A stretch of 61,936 nucleotides of DNA from JALOAR01 sp041649415 (GCA_041649415.1 JBAZND010000004.1:1-61936); one strand, 5' to 3'; counted from the first letter of the stretch, positions 48,352 to 58,678 are shown. The notes: generated by a model not told the origin, from the sequence alone. Program-made: numbers and translations.

Positions 48352-49143
48352 TTATGAATCAATCATTCCTCTTTCTCCAAATGGTCTTTCCTGTTTCAAA
48401 ACTTCCTCGGCTAATTGCTGATAAGCTCCCGCCCCCGCCGAATTCGGCGCATACAAACAAACTGGCTGGTTAAAACTCGGTGCTTCCGCGAGATGAACCG
48501 AACGTGGGATTTCTGTCTCAAACACCGGATAAGGAAAATTTGCTCTTAAATTCTTTGCAACTTCCTGCGAAAGTTGCTCCCATCTGTCAAACATAGTTAT
48601 CACCGCCCCGATAACTTTCAAGTTGTGTCCCATGTTTTCGCGTATCATCTCTATTGTCTCTAATAATTGACTCAAGCCTTCCAAAGAATAATATTCGGCC
48701 TGAACGGGAATTATCACTTCTTCGGAAGCTAAAAGTCCATTTATAGTAAGAAGGCTTAAACTCGGCGGCAAATCTACTATAACGTAATCATACGACCCGA
48801 TAATTTTTTCCAAGAATCTTTTGAGAAAAAATTCACGTCCTGAAACATTCACCAGTTCAATCATCGCGCCGGACAAATGCGGTCCCGAAGGAATGTAAAA
48901 ATAGTTTGGAATTTGCGACGCTCTTACTGTTTCTGCCGGTTCAGCATATCCGAGTATTCCGTGATAGACGTTTTTGTCATCTTCCCCAACGTATCCCACG
49001 GCCGAGCTGGCATTCGCTTGTGGGTCAAAATCAACAAGCAGCACTTTTCGACCGGTTACCGCAATATAAGCCCCCAAATTCACTGCGGTAGTGGTTTTTC
49101 CAACTCCTCCTTTCTGGTTGCAAACGGCGATAATACGAGACAT
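48352..49143 (-). CDS. parA: chromosome partitioning ATPase ParA/Soj
   Basis: The protein has 263 residues. The deviant Walker A motif CNQKGGVGKTTTAVNLG is at the N-terminus, with VDFDPQANASSAVG and DYVIVDLPPSLSLL for Walker A' and B. It moves ParB-parS complexes. A TATTAT box ends 11 nt before the ATG. No clear parS palindrome was seen in the window. Confidence 0.95.
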   Translation of the reverse strand: MSRIIAVCNQKGGVGKTTTAVNLGAYIAVTGRKVLLVDFDPQANASSAVGYVGEDDKNVYHGILGYAEPAETVRASQIPNYFYIPSGPHLSGAMIELVNVSGREFFLKRFLEKIIGSYDYVIVDLPPSLSLLTINGLLASEEVIIPVQAEYYSLEGLSQLLETIEMIRENMGHNLKVIGAVITMFDRWEQLSQEVAKNLRANFPYPVFETEIPRSVHLAEAPSFNQPVCLYAPNSAGAGAYQQLAEEVLKQERPFGERGMIDS

Positions 49144-49189
49144 TTACATATGTAATAATACACGCGCTAAATAATTATCTCAAAAAAAA

Positions 49190-49209
49190 GCCTTAAAGTA
49201 TGATAAGGC
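49190..49209 (-). terminator. terminator after tRNA-Leu(CAA)
   Basis: GCCTTA and TAAGGC pair around an 8-nt loop, followed on the minus strand by a run of eight T. It separates the DsbA-like/tRNA unit from parAB. Confidence 0.75.
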
Positions 49210-49268
49210 TCTCAACCGTCCGTTAGACTTTAAGACTGCAAAAGGACCCGTCGGGTTTTTTTACATTG

Positions 49269-49349
49269 TGCCGCCGGTCGGACTTGAACCGACACGGATT
49301 GCTCCACACGATTTTGAGTCGTGCGCGTCTACCATTCCGCCACGGCGGC
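49269..49349 (-). tRNA. tRNA-Leu(CAA)
   Basis: The acceptor GCCGCCG pairs with CGGCGGC and the discriminator is A. The anticodon loop CTCAAAA sits on CACGA/TCGTG. It has a class II variable arm, and the T-arm contains GGTTCAAGTCC. CCA is not encoded. It follows the DsbA-like gene by 21 nt on the same strand and may be cotranscribed. Confidence 0.94.
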
Positions 49350-49370
49350 TTTGGTCAAAGAATAACCAGT

Positions 49371-50063
49371 TTACAGGTGCGAATCAATCGCCGCTTTTAC
49401 GTCTTCCAGCGGATATGCGCCGTCTATCGTATCCACAGGTTTGCCGTCCGCAAAAATGACACTGTATGGCGTTCCTTCAAGGCCAGCCTCAAATCCATTA
49501 CTATAATCGGCGTCTATTTTCTCCTTAGGCTTATCGGAGTTATAGCAATCCGTAAAACTACCCGCATTTATGCCAAGAGAAACAGCTATCGCTTTAACAT
49601 CAATCTCCTTACTGGCGTTTATATCCGACGCAAACTTCTGCATAAATTGCCAAAAGCTATCCTCTCCGGAAATGTCTGCCACACATTCCGAAGCAATAGC
49701 TGCTGGCTCGGCATTTTCGTGAAAATCCAAAGGAAAATGTCTAAAGACCCATGCTACCTGACCGTTATAGTCCGAGACTATCGTTCTCATTGTGCTCTCA
49801 AAATCAATGCAATACGGACACTCCATATCGGCATAAGTCACCACCTTTATCTTTGCGTCTTTACTCCCTAGAATATGATCGCTCTCTGAAACCGGTAACG
49901 CGTTCAAGAAACTCTCGCCGATTTCTTCTTTCGCAAGAACGTTATCCGGAAGAGCAGCTTCTTTTTTGCCGTAAAAATTTGATAGAAGAACTGCTCCAGC
50001 CACAAAAAGACCAGCCACCATTATCGCGGCAGGTATAGAATATTTTTCCATGAATTTACCCAT
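49371..50063 (-). CDS. DsbA-like thioredoxin-fold thiol oxidoreductase
   Basis: The protein has 230 residues. One N-terminal membrane segment (about 10-30) anchors a thioredoxin fold on the outer face. The active site is MECPYCIDF, and GTPYSVIFADGKPVDTIDGAYP is the cis-Pro region and final strand. It likely forms disulphides in surface proteins, of which many here carry paired cysteines. The PAP2 gene lies 10 nt upstream. Confidence 0.9.
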   Translation of the reverse strand: MGKFMEKYSIPAAIMVAGLFVAGAVLLSNFYGKKEAALPDNVLAKEEIGESFLNALPVSESDHILGSKDAKIKVVTYADMECPYCIDFESTMRTIVSDYNGQVAWVFRHFPLDFHENAEPAAIASECVADISGEDSFWQFMQKFASDINASKEIDVKAIAVSLGINAGSFTDCYNSDKPKEKIDADYSNGFEAGLEGTPYSVIFADGKPVDTIDGAYPLEDVKAAIDSHL

Positions 50064-50073
50064 GCGATAAATT

Positions 50074-50649
50074 CTAAATCAATTGTTTCGTCTCGTCCAT
50101 TCCTGAATGCTCTACAGGCTCAATGGATAATTTTTTTGGTAAAATAGCCCTCGCAATAAGAAACCCTGCCGCTCCTGCAAGAAGCCCTACAAGAATATCG
50201 GACAACCAATGAACTCCCGCGACAATCCTTGCCGCCCCGACAAGCATAACAAGCGCTAAAACAATAATACCCTTCTTCTTTTTCATGGAAATAAAAGTGA
50301 GCGCAATCGGAAATAAGAGTGCCATATGTCCCGACGGCATACCGCTCGTAAGAGCGCTGGATATTACGGGGTCCATAACCAAAGTTTCGAATGGCCGAGA
50401 AACGTAGAATATATTGCGAACCGTCTCGGTAATCATTCCGCGTGAAATAATTATGGCCATCGCCGCAAGCGCAAAATAATAAAATTTCAGCTTAAAGCTT
50501 TTGATCCGCGTCATCTCTACGATAAACCACGCAGCTATAAGCCATGGCGCCACCGAACCAAAAAACGCCACAATCGGCTTCAAAAAAGGGGCGTGACTCA
50601 CGGCTGTGAGTGTAGTTCTCGCTATGATTTCCTCAAAAGGAAACAACAT
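50074..50649 (-). CDS. PAP2-family membrane phosphatase
   Basis: The protein has 191 residues with about six membrane segments. The three family motifs are seen as YVSRPFET (degenerate), SGMPSGHMALL and ARIVAGVHWLSDILVG. Substrates in the family are lipid phosphates such as undecaprenyl pyrophosphate. It follows rpsR by 5 nt in what looks like one operon with ssb and rpsF. Confidence 0.88.
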   Translation of the reverse strand: MLFPFEEIIARTTLTAVSHAPFLKPIVAFFGSVAPWLIAAWFIVEMTRIKSFKLKFYYFALAAMAIIISRGMITETVRNIFYVSRPFETLVMDPVISSALTSGMPSGHMALLFPIALTFISMKKKKGIIVLALVMLVGAARIVAGVHWLSDILVGLLAGAAGFLIARAILPKKLSIEPVEHSGMDETKQLI

Positions 50650-50654
50650 AAATG

Positions 50655-50858
50655 TTACTTTCTAACGTAGGGTAAAAGACCCATAAATCTCGCTCTCTTT
50701 ATGGCTTGCGCGAGTTTCCTTTGGTGCTTGGCGCATACTCCGGTGTGTTTTGGGTCTATTATTTTCGCCTGACCCGAAACGAACCTCCGAAGCATATCGG
50801 TGTCTTTATAGTCAATGTCTACAAGATTCTGTGAGCAGAAAAAACACTGTCTTTCCAT
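50655..50858 (-). CDS. rpsR: 30S ribosomal protein S18
   Basis: The protein has 67 residues. Family features are CFFCSQNLVDIDYKDTDMLRRFV, KIIDPKHTGVCAKHQRKLAQAIKRARFMGLLPY. An N-terminal CxxC-type pair and a later Cys/His may bind zinc. It pairs with S6 on the 30S platform. Confidence 0.95.
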   Translation of the reverse strand: MERQCFFCSQNLVDIDYKDTDMLRRFVSGQAKIIDPKHTGVCAKHQRKLAQAIKRARFMGLLPYVRK

Positions 50859-50884
50859 TGTGGCCTACTTTATCATCATTAACC

Positions 50885-51379
50885 TTAAAAAGGCAAATCC
50901 TCCGGTTTTATCTCACCGTCATCTCCCATCTCTATAACAGGAACCTCTTGGCCCGCAGGTTCATCTGAAGAAAATCCTTCCGTAGAAGCCGATTTTGTCT
51001 CTTCTTCAGCGAGGTTTTGGCGGAATGGACCGTCATAGTTTTGCGCGGAGGCGGGGCGAGGTCCAAGTTGCATCCTTTCGCCGATTATTTCGGTTACTCT
51101 TCTAGTCGCCCCGTCTTTCCCCTGCCAACTCCTTGTTTGAAGACGTCCCTCAATAAAAATCAAACTGCCTTTCACCAAAAACTGACCGGCAACGTCCGCT
51201 TGCCTGCCCCACAAAACAACGCTATGAAATTCGGTTGCTTCTTTTTTTCCGCCGGATTTATCATTCCAGACACGATTAGTAGCAATACTCAAAGTAGTCA
51301 CCCTGTCTCCCGTCGGCGTAGTTCTGATTTCCGGATCAGCCGTCAATCTGCCCATTATGAATACTTTGTTCAGATTCAT
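50885..51379 (-). CDS. ssb: single-stranded DNA-binding protein
   Basis: The protein has 164 residues. The OB fold runs from MNLNKVFIMGRLTADPEIRTTPTG to about residue 105. A Gln/Ala/Ser-rich linker follows, then the acidic tip IKPEDLPF for partner proteins such as RecO. It lies between rpsF and rpsR as in most bacteria, one base after rpsF. Confidence 0.95.
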   Translation of the reverse strand: MNLNKVFIMGRLTADPEIRTTPTGDRVTTLSIATNRVWNDKSGGKKEATEFHSVVLWGRQADVAGQFLVKGSLIFIEGRLQTRSWQGKDGATRRVTEIIGERMQLGPRPASAQNYDGPFRQNLAEEETKSASTEGFSSDEPAGQEVPVIEMGDDGEIKPEDLPF

Positions 51380-51793
51380 CTAATTTTGATTTGTGTTGGT
51401 TAATATCTCCGTAAGCTTTTCGTCAAACTCCTTGTCGTCCACATTAGGCGTCTTTGTCTCAATAGACGAACCTCTCTCTGTCTTCTCTTCTGACGCAAAC
51501 CTAAGAGTAGGTTTCTTGGCAGGAGGGGTCACAAGAAGAAACCGAAGAACGCCATCCGCGAACTTAAGTGATTCATCAATTTTCGAAACGTCTTCCGGCA
51601 TTGCCTCAAATACGGCTGAACCGAAAAATGCTGATGTTTGTTTCTTAATCGGATAGGCTAACTTAATTTCTAAAATTTTTCCCTCCGAGAGATTTTCGGC
51701 GCGTGCCTTATTCAAAGCCGCGAAAACGGCTTCTTTATCGGATTCTATTCTTACAAGGAAAGATATTTCGTATTGTCTTTTTTCAGTTGGCAT
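51380..51793 (-). CDS. rpsF: 30S ribosomal protein S6
   Basis: The protein has 137 residues. The ferredoxin-like S6 core (YEISFLVRIESDKEAVFAALNKA; LAYPIKKQTSAFFGSAVF; LRFLLVTPPA) covers the first 95 residues. A charged tail extends it. It is the first gene of the rpsF-ssb-rpsR set and lies 21 nt after the rpoC stop. Confidence 0.88.
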   Translation of the reverse strand: MPTEKRQYEISFLVRIESDKEAVFAALNKARAENLSEGKILEIKLAYPIKKQTSAFFGSAVFEAMPEDVSKIDESLKFADGVLRFLLVTPPAKKPTLRFASEEKTERGSSIETKTPNVDDKEFDEKLTEILTNTNQN

Positions 51794-51814
51794 CGCCTCA
51801 AGCTATCAAATTAG

Positions 51815-54800
51815 TTAATCTTCTGTCAATTTCTCAAGAATAGGTTCAGAGGAAATCTCCTCCGAAACTTTTGGAGCCTCTTCTTCGGCCAAAGCCTCCT
51901 CCTCAAGAGGAAATTCCTTTCTATAAGTCGTTCCTATGGGCAATAGCCGACCAATAATAACGTTCTCCTTAAGTCCTCTGAGACCGTCTACCTTGCCTTC
52001 ACTCGCCGCCGCGACAAGCACTCTCGCAGTCTCCTGGAATGAGGCCGCCGCGAGGAACCCTTCGGAAGTTAAGGCTGATTTCGTAATTCCAAGTAACAGT
52101 TCTTCCGCCCGCGCCGGAATTTTTCCTGCTTTTTTAAGCTCCCTATTCGTCTCAAAGAATTTAGATTTATCCACCACTTCTCCCGTCACAAACTCGCTAT
52201 CACCCGAGTCCGCAATCTTAACCCTGCCGAACATCTGCTTAATTATAACTTCAATGTGTTTATTATTTATCCCCGCTCCTTCCGAGAGGTATATTCTTTG
52301 AACTTCTTGGATAATGTACCGATAAACTGCTTCTTTACCCCTTAAGGTATAGAGCTCTTTAAGGTCCAAGCTCCCTTCGGATATCGCCGTGCCTTTTTCT
52401 ATGGTTTGGCCGGTTTCAACGTTTAGAAGGATTATCCGCGGGAATTGGTATTCTACCGTTTTTTCTTTTTTGGATTTCCCGCCCAAAGCTTTGAGCCGCA
52501 CCACGCGAGTGCTTCCTTTTTCTTCAATTGAATCAGCTACGGCATCAAATCCGGCGAGTACTGCCTTTCCCTTCGGCGTCCGAACTTCAAAAAGTTCTTC
52601 CACGCGCGGCAAACCCGATGTAATATCTGCGCGCGCGACGCCTCCAGAGTGGGTAGTTCGAAGCGTAAGTTGCGTCCCCGGCTCACCGATGGATTGAGCG
52701 GCAACAATACCCACCGCCTCTCCGACTTTAATTGGTTGATTGTCGCCTAAATCTAGCCCGTAACATTTGGCGCAAACGCCGTATAGAGTCTTACAAGTCA
52801 GAACTGACCTGATCTTTACCGACTCCGCATCCGAGTTTTCAATTTCCTCGGCAAGCTTCATCGTTATCACTTCCCCTGCCTTGGCAATTGTCTTCCGGCC
52901 GGATTTTACATCCTCCAGAAGCGTTCGCGAAAATATCCTATCGGAGAATTTATGTCCAAATTCATTTCCGTCTTCACGCTTCATCTCTATGCCCTCCTTG
53001 GTTCCGCAATCTTCCTCCCGAATTATCACGTCCTGCGCGACGTCAATCATGCGTCTAGTTAGATACCCCGCTTCCGCGGTTTTTAAAGCAGTATCAACCA
53101 ATCCCTTTCTGTTTCCGTGAACGGAATTAAAGTATTGGAGCGGTGTAAATCCCTCTTTATATGAAGAAGTTATTGGAAGGTCTATGGTTTCTCCTTTAGG
53201 ATTCTTCACTAGTCCTCTCATTCCCATCATCTGGTTTATTTGCTCCCAGCTGCCCCTCGCTCCGGAGGATATTATTTTATAAACGGAATTATTCGGGTCT
53301 AATGTCGTTGAAACGACTTTTTCCACTCGTGACTTCGCGTCATTCCATATTTCAATGATTCTAGCTCTTCTTTCCTCATCGGTTAGGAGGCCTCCTTGAT
53401 GCTGTTCGTCAACGGTATCCACCTTTTTATGAGCCTCTTCAAGAATCGCGCGCTTTTCACTCGGCGTTTTAAGGTCGGACATACTCCAAGTAATTCCTGA
53501 AGCGGTGGCGTACTGAAATCCGAACTGGGATATTTTATCAAGAATTTCATTCGTGCTTGCAAACCCGTATTTATCCACCACGTCCGCAAAAAACTGGTTT
53601 AAGGCCTTTTTTGTCAAAGCATGATTCACGTAACCGAAATCATCGGGAACAGCCTCGTTGAATATCAATCTCCCCACGGTCGTCTCAAGCTCTTTTCCTA
53701 TTTTAATGGGCGCTCTTAGTCCTACCCCGCCGAATTCGTAAGCGATTTTCGCTTCATCTTTACTCCCGAAAGTTTTACCCGCGCCTTGAGCGTCTTTTTC
53801 CTCCTCAGTGAGATAAAAAAGTCCAAGCACTATATCGTTCCACGGACCCGGCACTAAATTACCCGAAGATGGTTTTAAGATGTTCTTGCTCGCAAGCATT
53901 AAACTGTCCGCTTCTTTCTGTGCTTCCTCGGTAAGCGGTAAATGAACGGCCATTTGGTCTCCGTCAAAGTCCGCGTTAAATCCAGAACAGACCAATGGCG
54001 GAATTTGCACCGTAAGATCTTCTATCAAGTTAGGCTTAAAAGCTTGAATACCCAGCCTGTGAAGCGTTGGCGCTCTATTTAAAAGAACATGACGGTTTTT
54101 TATTACTTCTTCCAATATCTCCCATACTTCTGCCGGACCGAATTCAATAAGTCTGTTGGCGTTTTTGATATTATGGGCTAGTCCTCTTTCCAAAATTTTA
54201 CTTATCACAAAAGGCTTGAAAAGTTCCAAGGCCATTTTTTTGGGAAGTCCGCATTCGTCATAGCGGAGTTTAGGTCCGACAACAATGACGGATCTGCCCG
54301 AATAGTCTACGCGTTTCCCCAAGAGATTCTGTCTGAATCTTCCTTGTTTTCCTTTAAGCATGTCTGCGAGAGAACGGAGAGGTCTTCTTCTCGAAGTAAG
54401 CTGCGCTCTACCCATTCTCGCGGTATTGTCTATTAAAGCGTCAACGGCTTCTTGGAGCATCCTTTTTTCATTTACGACAATGATGTCCGGAGCATTAAGC
54501 TCTAAAAGTTTTTTAAGCCTGTTATTACGATTGATAACCCTCCTGTACAAATCGTTTAAATCCGAAGTTGCGTAGCGGCCTCCATCTAAAGCGACCATTG
54601 GCCGCAAATCTGGCGGCAAAACTGGCAATTCCGTCATTATCATCCATTCAGGACGAACGCCGCTTTTTTGCATAGCCGTAAAGAATTTCAGTCGTCTTGA
54701 GAGATGTTGTCTCCTGTTTGTGTCCTCGGTTTTTTCAAATTCCTTTTCTATAGCCTTGATTTCTTTTGCGATATCAACGTCCTCAAGCACTTTACGCACG

Positions 54801-55429
54801 CCCTCCGCGCCGCTCATAGAAACAAAAACGTTCCCGAACCTTCTTGAAAGACTGTGATATTCCGCCTCTGAAAGAACCATTCCCGGACGGAGGTCTTTTA
54901 GAGTTTGACGTATCTGTTCAGCTGCTACTTCCAGTTCATCTTTAATTTCATCTTCCATTCTCCTTCTGGATTTTAATTCCCTGTCAATTTCTTCAAGCGC
55001 CGCTTTCCTGTGCTCCTCATCAACGGAAATCACTATGAATGCCGCGTAATAAACGACTTTTTCCAATTTTGAAACAGGAACGTTGATTGCTAGACCGATT
55101 CTTGATGGAACACTCCGCAAAAACCAAATATGGGCCACCGGAGCGGCAAGACTGATATGCCCCATCCTCTCGCGCCTTACTGATGCTCGCGTAACCTCAA
55201 CGCCGCATTTATCGCACTTAATCCCCTTATAGCGAACTTTCTTGTATTTGCCGCAGTAACATTCATAGTCCTTGGTGGGGCCGAAGATACGCTCCGAAAA
55301 CAGACCATCTTTCTCGGGACGCTGTGTTCTGTAATTAATAGTTTCCGGCTTAATTATTTCACCATAAGACCACCTAAGAATTTCTTCAGGAGACGCAATC
55401 TTAAGTCTTATGCTATTAAAGTTATCCAT
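51815..55429 (-). CDS. rpoC: DNA-directed RNA polymerase subunit beta'
   Basis: The 1204-residue protein starts at ATG 55429, 1 nt after the rpoB stop. An upstream extension to 55504 lies within rpoB and has no support. The zinc ribbon is CYCGKYKKVRYKGIKCDKCG. The catalytic NADFDGDQMAVHLPL holds three Mg-binding Asp. The second zinc site is CGTK..CKTLYGVCAKCYG. The bridge and trigger-loop regions contain GEPGTQLTLRTTHSGG. The length is typical for a compact genome. Confidence 0.98.
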   Translation of the reverse strand: MDNFNSIRLKIASPEEILRWSYGEIIKPETINYRTQRPEKDGLFSERIFGPTKDYECYCGKYKKVRYKGIKCDKCGVEVTRASVRRERMGHISLAAPVAHIWFLRSVPSRIGLAINVPVSKLEKVVYYAAFIVISVDEEHRKAALEEIDRELKSRRRMEDEIKDELEVAAEQIRQTLKDLRPGMVLSEAEYHSLSRRFGNVFVSMSGAEGVRKVLEDVDIAKEIKAIEKEFEKTEDTNRRQHLSRRLKFFTAMQKSGVRPEWMIMTELPVLPPDLRPMVALDGGRYATSDLNDLYRRVINRNNRLKKLLELNAPDIIVVNEKRMLQEAVDALIDNTARMGRAQLTSRRRPLRSLADMLKGKQGRFRQNLLGKRVDYSGRSVIVVGPKLRYDECGLPKKMALELFKPFVISKILERGLAHNIKNANRLIEFGPAEVWEILEEVIKNRHVLLNRAPTLHRLGIQAFKPNLIEDLTVQIPPLVCSGFNADFDGDQMAVHLPLTEEAQKEADSLMLASKNILKPSSGNLVPGPWNDIVLGLFYLTEEEKDAQGAGKTFGSKDEAKIAYEFGGVGLRAPIKIGKELETTVGRLIFNEAVPDDFGYVNHALTKKALNQFFADVVDKYGFASTNEILDKISQFGFQYATASGITWSMSDLKTPSEKRAILEEAHKKVDTVDEQHQGGLLTDEERRARIIEIWNDAKSRVEKVVSTTLDPNNSVYKIISSGARGSWEQINQMMGMRGLVKNPKGETIDLPITSSYKEGFTPLQYFNSVHGNRKGLVDTALKTAEAGYLTRRMIDVAQDVIIREEDCGTKEGIEMKREDGNEFGHKFSDRIFSRTLLEDVKSGRKTIAKAGEVITMKLAEEIENSDAESVKIRSVLTCKTLYGVCAKCYGLDLGDNQPIKVGEAVGIVAAQSIGEPGTQLTLRTTHSGGVARADITSGLPRVEELFEVRTPKGKAVLAGFDAVADSIEEKGSTRVVRLKALGGKSKKEKTVEYQFPRIILLNVETGQTIEKGTAISEGSLDLKELYTLRGKEAVYRYIIQEVQRIYLSEGAGINNKHIEVIIKQMFGRVKIADSGDSEFVTGEVVDKSKFFETNRELKKAGKIPARAEELLLGITKSALTSEGFLAAASFQETARVLVAAASEGKVDGLRGLKENVIIGRLLPIGTTYRKEFPLEEEALAEEEAPKVSEEISSEPILEKLTED

Positions 55430-55430
55430 T

Positions 55431-58400
55431 TTATTGTTCTTTTTCAGTTTCGCGCTCTTCTTTGCCAATAAACGTTTGCTTCTCCTTTTCGGAGAGAAGT
55501 TCAATATTTAAACCTAATGCTTTGAGCTCGCTCGTCATCACGTTAAACGTGGCAGGAATGTTTGGCTGTTTTATTTTTTCATCTCTCACAATCGCTTCGT
55601 AAGCAGCCGACCGGCCAAGCACGTCATCCGATTTAATCGTAAGCATCTCTTGAAGAGTATAGGACGCTCCATATCCTTCAAGCGCCCATACTTCCATTTC
55701 TCCAAAGCGTTGTCCTCCAAACTGAGCTTTCCCTCCCAAAGGCTGCTGCGTAATAAGGCTGTAAGGGCCGATAGATCTCATGTGCACCTTATCAAGCACC
55801 ATATGGTTCAACTTCAACATATATATTCGGCCTACCGTTACTCTGCCATTAAAAAGCTGTCCAGTCCGTCCGTCATAGAGAGGCACTTTCCCGTCTTCCG
55901 GTATTCCCGCTTTCTTGAGCTCTTCTCTTATTTCATCTTCCGTTGCTCCGGAGAGAGCAGGCGTATGCGCAATATATCCCAACTTTTCCGCCGCCCATCC
56001 AAGATGAGTTTCCAAAATCTGTCCGAGATTCATGCGGCTCGCAACGCCTAGTGGATTTAAAACAATGTCTATCGGCGTTCCGTCTTCAAGAAAAGGCATA
56101 TCCTCAACTGGTCTGATTTGGGAGATAACTCCCTTATTGCCATGCCGTCCAGCCATTTTGTCTCCCGCTTGAATATTACGGAGGGAAGCGACATGGACCT
56201 GAATCCTCCTAATTACTCCCGGGTCAAGCTTGTCTCCTTTTTCGCGGTCAAAAATCCGAATACCCACTATTCTTCCGCTCTTTCCGTGCGGAACGGTAAG
56301 AGAAGTATCCTTTACATCTCTCGCCTTTTCTCCGAATATCGCCCGTAAAAGTCTCTCTTCTGAAGTAAGCTCCGCCTCGCCTTTTGGCGAAATCTTTCCA
56401 ACCAATATATCTCCCGCTAAAACCTCCGCTCCGATACGCACAATCCCTTCCTCGTCAAGATTTTTTAGTTTGTCTTCGGAAACGTTTGGGATGTCGGGTG
56501 TTGTCGTTTCCGGGCCAAGTTTTGTATCCCGAACATCGCAGATAAAATCCTCAATGTGAACAGACGTGTATCTGTCCTGTTGCACCACTCTTTCCGAAAT
56601 GATGATGGCGTCTTCGTAGTTCGCTCCTTCCCACGATATGAATGCGACCGACAAATTCTGTCCCAGAGCTAAAACGCCGTCTTTGGTGGAGGGCCCGTCT
56701 CCTATCACGTCTCCTTTTTTGATTTTATCCCCTATTCGCACGGTTGGTCTGTAAGAAAAGGCAATGTATTGATTTGTCATTCGGAACTTTTCTAAACCGT
56801 ATTCGCGTTTCTTGCTATTTTCTTCCAGAACGGTAATGCGTGAAGAGTCAACCGACTGAACGATGCCGTCTTCCTCGGCAATAATTACATGGCCGGAATC
56901 GTATGCGGCTTTTCTTTCCATTCCCGTTCCGACGAGCGGAATTTCGGGATGGAGCGAAGGCACGGCCTGCTTTTGCATATTTGAGCCCATGAGCGCACGT
57001 TTCGCGTCGTCGTTTTCAAGAAAAGGAATAAGCGAAGCTCCAACAGAAAGTATTTCTGAAGGTGAAACATCCATGAGATCGGCTTCTTCTCTCGGGATAT
57101 TTATGGGTTTCCCTTGATAGCGAGCTTCAACTATTTTGCTCGCAAACGTGTTTTTTTCCAGATCCAATTTCTCTCCCGAGTGGACTATTTTATGTTTCTC
57201 TTCTTCAAAAGCGTCAAGCCATACGATTTCCTTCGTAAGCTTCCCTCTGTCAAGCTTCACATAAGGCGCTTCTATGAAACCGTGCTTATTGGTGCGAGCA
57301 AATATTGAAAGATAGTTAATAAGACCAATATTCTGCCCTTCGGGCGTTTGAATTGGACAAAGCCTGCCATAGTGAGAGGAATGAACGTCTCTCACTTCAA
57401 AGCCGGCCCTTTCTTTAGTTAATCCTCCCGGACCCAACGCTGAAATTCTTCTCTTATGTTCAAGTTCTGTTAAGGGGTTTACTTGGTCCATAAACTGGGA
57501 CATTGAGCTCGTCGCAAAGAAATCGCGAACCGAAGCAATTAGCGGACGCACATTCACGAGCTGCACGGGTGTAAGAGTCGCTTTTTCAAGAGTGGACATT
57601 CTGTCCTGGACGATTCTCCTCATCCGGCTGAAGCCGAGCCTCATTCTCATTTGCAATAATTCGCCGACAGCACGCACCCTTCTGTTTCCCAAGTGGTCAA
57701 TATCATCCTCTTTCGCCATCTGGTCATCGTTTAAAGTGATGATTTCTTTTATGATTCTTACGATATCTTCCTGGCTCAAGAGCCTTGCGGAAGAGCTTTC
57801 CATCCGAAGGCGTTGATTTAATTTAAATCTGCCTACTTCCGAGAGATCGTATCGGTCATCCCGTTTAAACATGGCATCAATCAGCGATTTGGCGGCATCG
57901 GCAGTCGCGAGATCTCCCGGGCGAAGCCGCCGATATATTTCCATGTAACTTTCGGCCGTTGTTTTTGCCGCATCTTTTTTAAGAGTGGCTTCCATGCACT
58001 CCAATTCCTTTTCTCCAGAAAAGACAGCTTTAATATCCTCGTCTGTTTCCAGTCCAAATACACGGAGAAAAGACGTTACCGGAATTTTTCTGTGCCGGTC
58101 AATCTTCACTTGTATTGTTCCGTCCGCGTCCGTGGTGAATTCTATCCAAGCTCCCCTATTTGGGATTATTTTTGCCCCAAAGAATCTTTGACCGCGAACA
58201 GAATCGGCAACAAAGCAAACGCCCGGGCTTCTGACAAGTTGAGAAATAATAACGCGCTCAACGCCGTTTATAATGAAAGTTCCCCTCCTGGTCATTATGG
58301 GAAAATCACCGAAGTATATTTCCTGCTCTATTTTTTTCTTAGTAACGAGATTTTGAAGCTCCACCTTCATCCGAAGAGGCGCCTCATAAGTCAAAGCTTT

Positions 58401-58631
58401 ATCCTTAACCTCCTCTATTGAAAACTTTGGCTCGTCAAAATAGAAATCTTTAAAATGCAGCTCAAACTCCTTCCCGGAATAATCCGTAATGGGCGAAACT
58501 TCCTTCAGAAGCTCCTTTAAACCCTTCTCTTTAAACCAATTGAATGATTCCGTCTGTATTGATACAAGGTCCGGTTCTTTTGCAAAAGAACCGGGATGCG
58601 AGGAAAAAACTTTGGTTTTTTGTCTTTGCAT
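55431..58631 (-). CDS. rpoB: DNA-directed RNA polymerase subunit beta
   Basis: The protein has 1066 residues, shorter than Escherichia coli beta (1342) because lineage-specific insertions are absent. Hallmarks are the rifampicin-pocket region FMDQVNPLTELEHKRRISALGPGGL, GRLCPIQTPEGQNIGL, GDKMAGRHGNKGVIS and, at the C-terminus, GGKAQFGGQRFGEMEVWALEGYGA. It forms the polymerase core with beta'. Residues in the rifampicin pocket look standard. Confidence 0.98.
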   Translation of the reverse strand: MQRQKTKVFSSHPGSFAKEPDLVSIQTESFNWFKEKGLKELLKEVSPITDYSGKEFELHFKDFYFDEPKFSIEEVKDKALTYEAPLRMKVELQNLVTKKKIEQEIYFGDFPIMTRRGTFIINGVERVIISQLVRSPGVCFVADSVRGQRFFGAKIIPNRGAWIEFTTDADGTIQVKIDRHRKIPVTSFLRVFGLETDEDIKAVFSGEKELECMEATLKKDAAKTTAESYMEIYRRLRPGDLATADAAKSLIDAMFKRDDRYDLSEVGRFKLNQRLRMESSSARLLSQEDIVRIIKEIITLNDDQMAKEDDIDHLGNRRVRAVGELLQMRMRLGFSRMRRIVQDRMSTLEKATLTPVQLVNVRPLIASVRDFFATSSMSQFMDQVNPLTELEHKRRISALGPGGLTKERAGFEVRDVHSSHYGRLCPIQTPEGQNIGLINYLSIFARTNKHGFIEAPYVKLDRGKLTKEIVWLDAFEEEKHKIVHSGEKLDLEKNTFASKIVEARYQGKPINIPREEADLMDVSPSEILSVGASLIPFLENDDAKRALMGSNMQKQAVPSLHPEIPLVGTGMERKAAYDSGHVIIAEEDGIVQSVDSSRITVLEENSKKREYGLEKFRMTNQYIAFSYRPTVRIGDKIKKGDVIGDGPSTKDGVLALGQNLSVAFISWEGANYEDAIIISERVVQQDRYTSVHIEDFICDVRDTKLGPETTTPDIPNVSEDKLKNLDEEGIVRIGAEVLAGDILVGKISPKGEAELTSEERLLRAIFGEKARDVKDTSLTVPHGKSGRIVGIRIFDREKGDKLDPGVIRRIQVHVASLRNIQAGDKMAGRHGNKGVISQIRPVEDMPFLEDGTPIDIVLNPLGVASRMNLGQILETHLGWAAEKLGYIAHTPALSGATEDEIREELKKAGIPEDGKVPLYDGRTGQLFNGRVTVGRIYMLKLNHMVLDKVHMRSIGPYSLITQQPLGGKAQFGGQRFGEMEVWALEGYGASYTLQEMLTIKSDDVLGRSAAYEAIVRDEKIKQPNIPATFNVMTSELKALGLNIELLSEKEKQTFIGKEERETEKEQ

Positions 58632-58678
58632 TGGACAATAAAAAACCCTCCAAACTTGGTTGGGCTAAAAGGGTGAGT

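Noticed and set aside
47170..49160. parS site near parAB
   Set aside because: No TGTTTCACGTGAAACA-like 16-bp palindrome was found by eye in the parAB region or its flanks.
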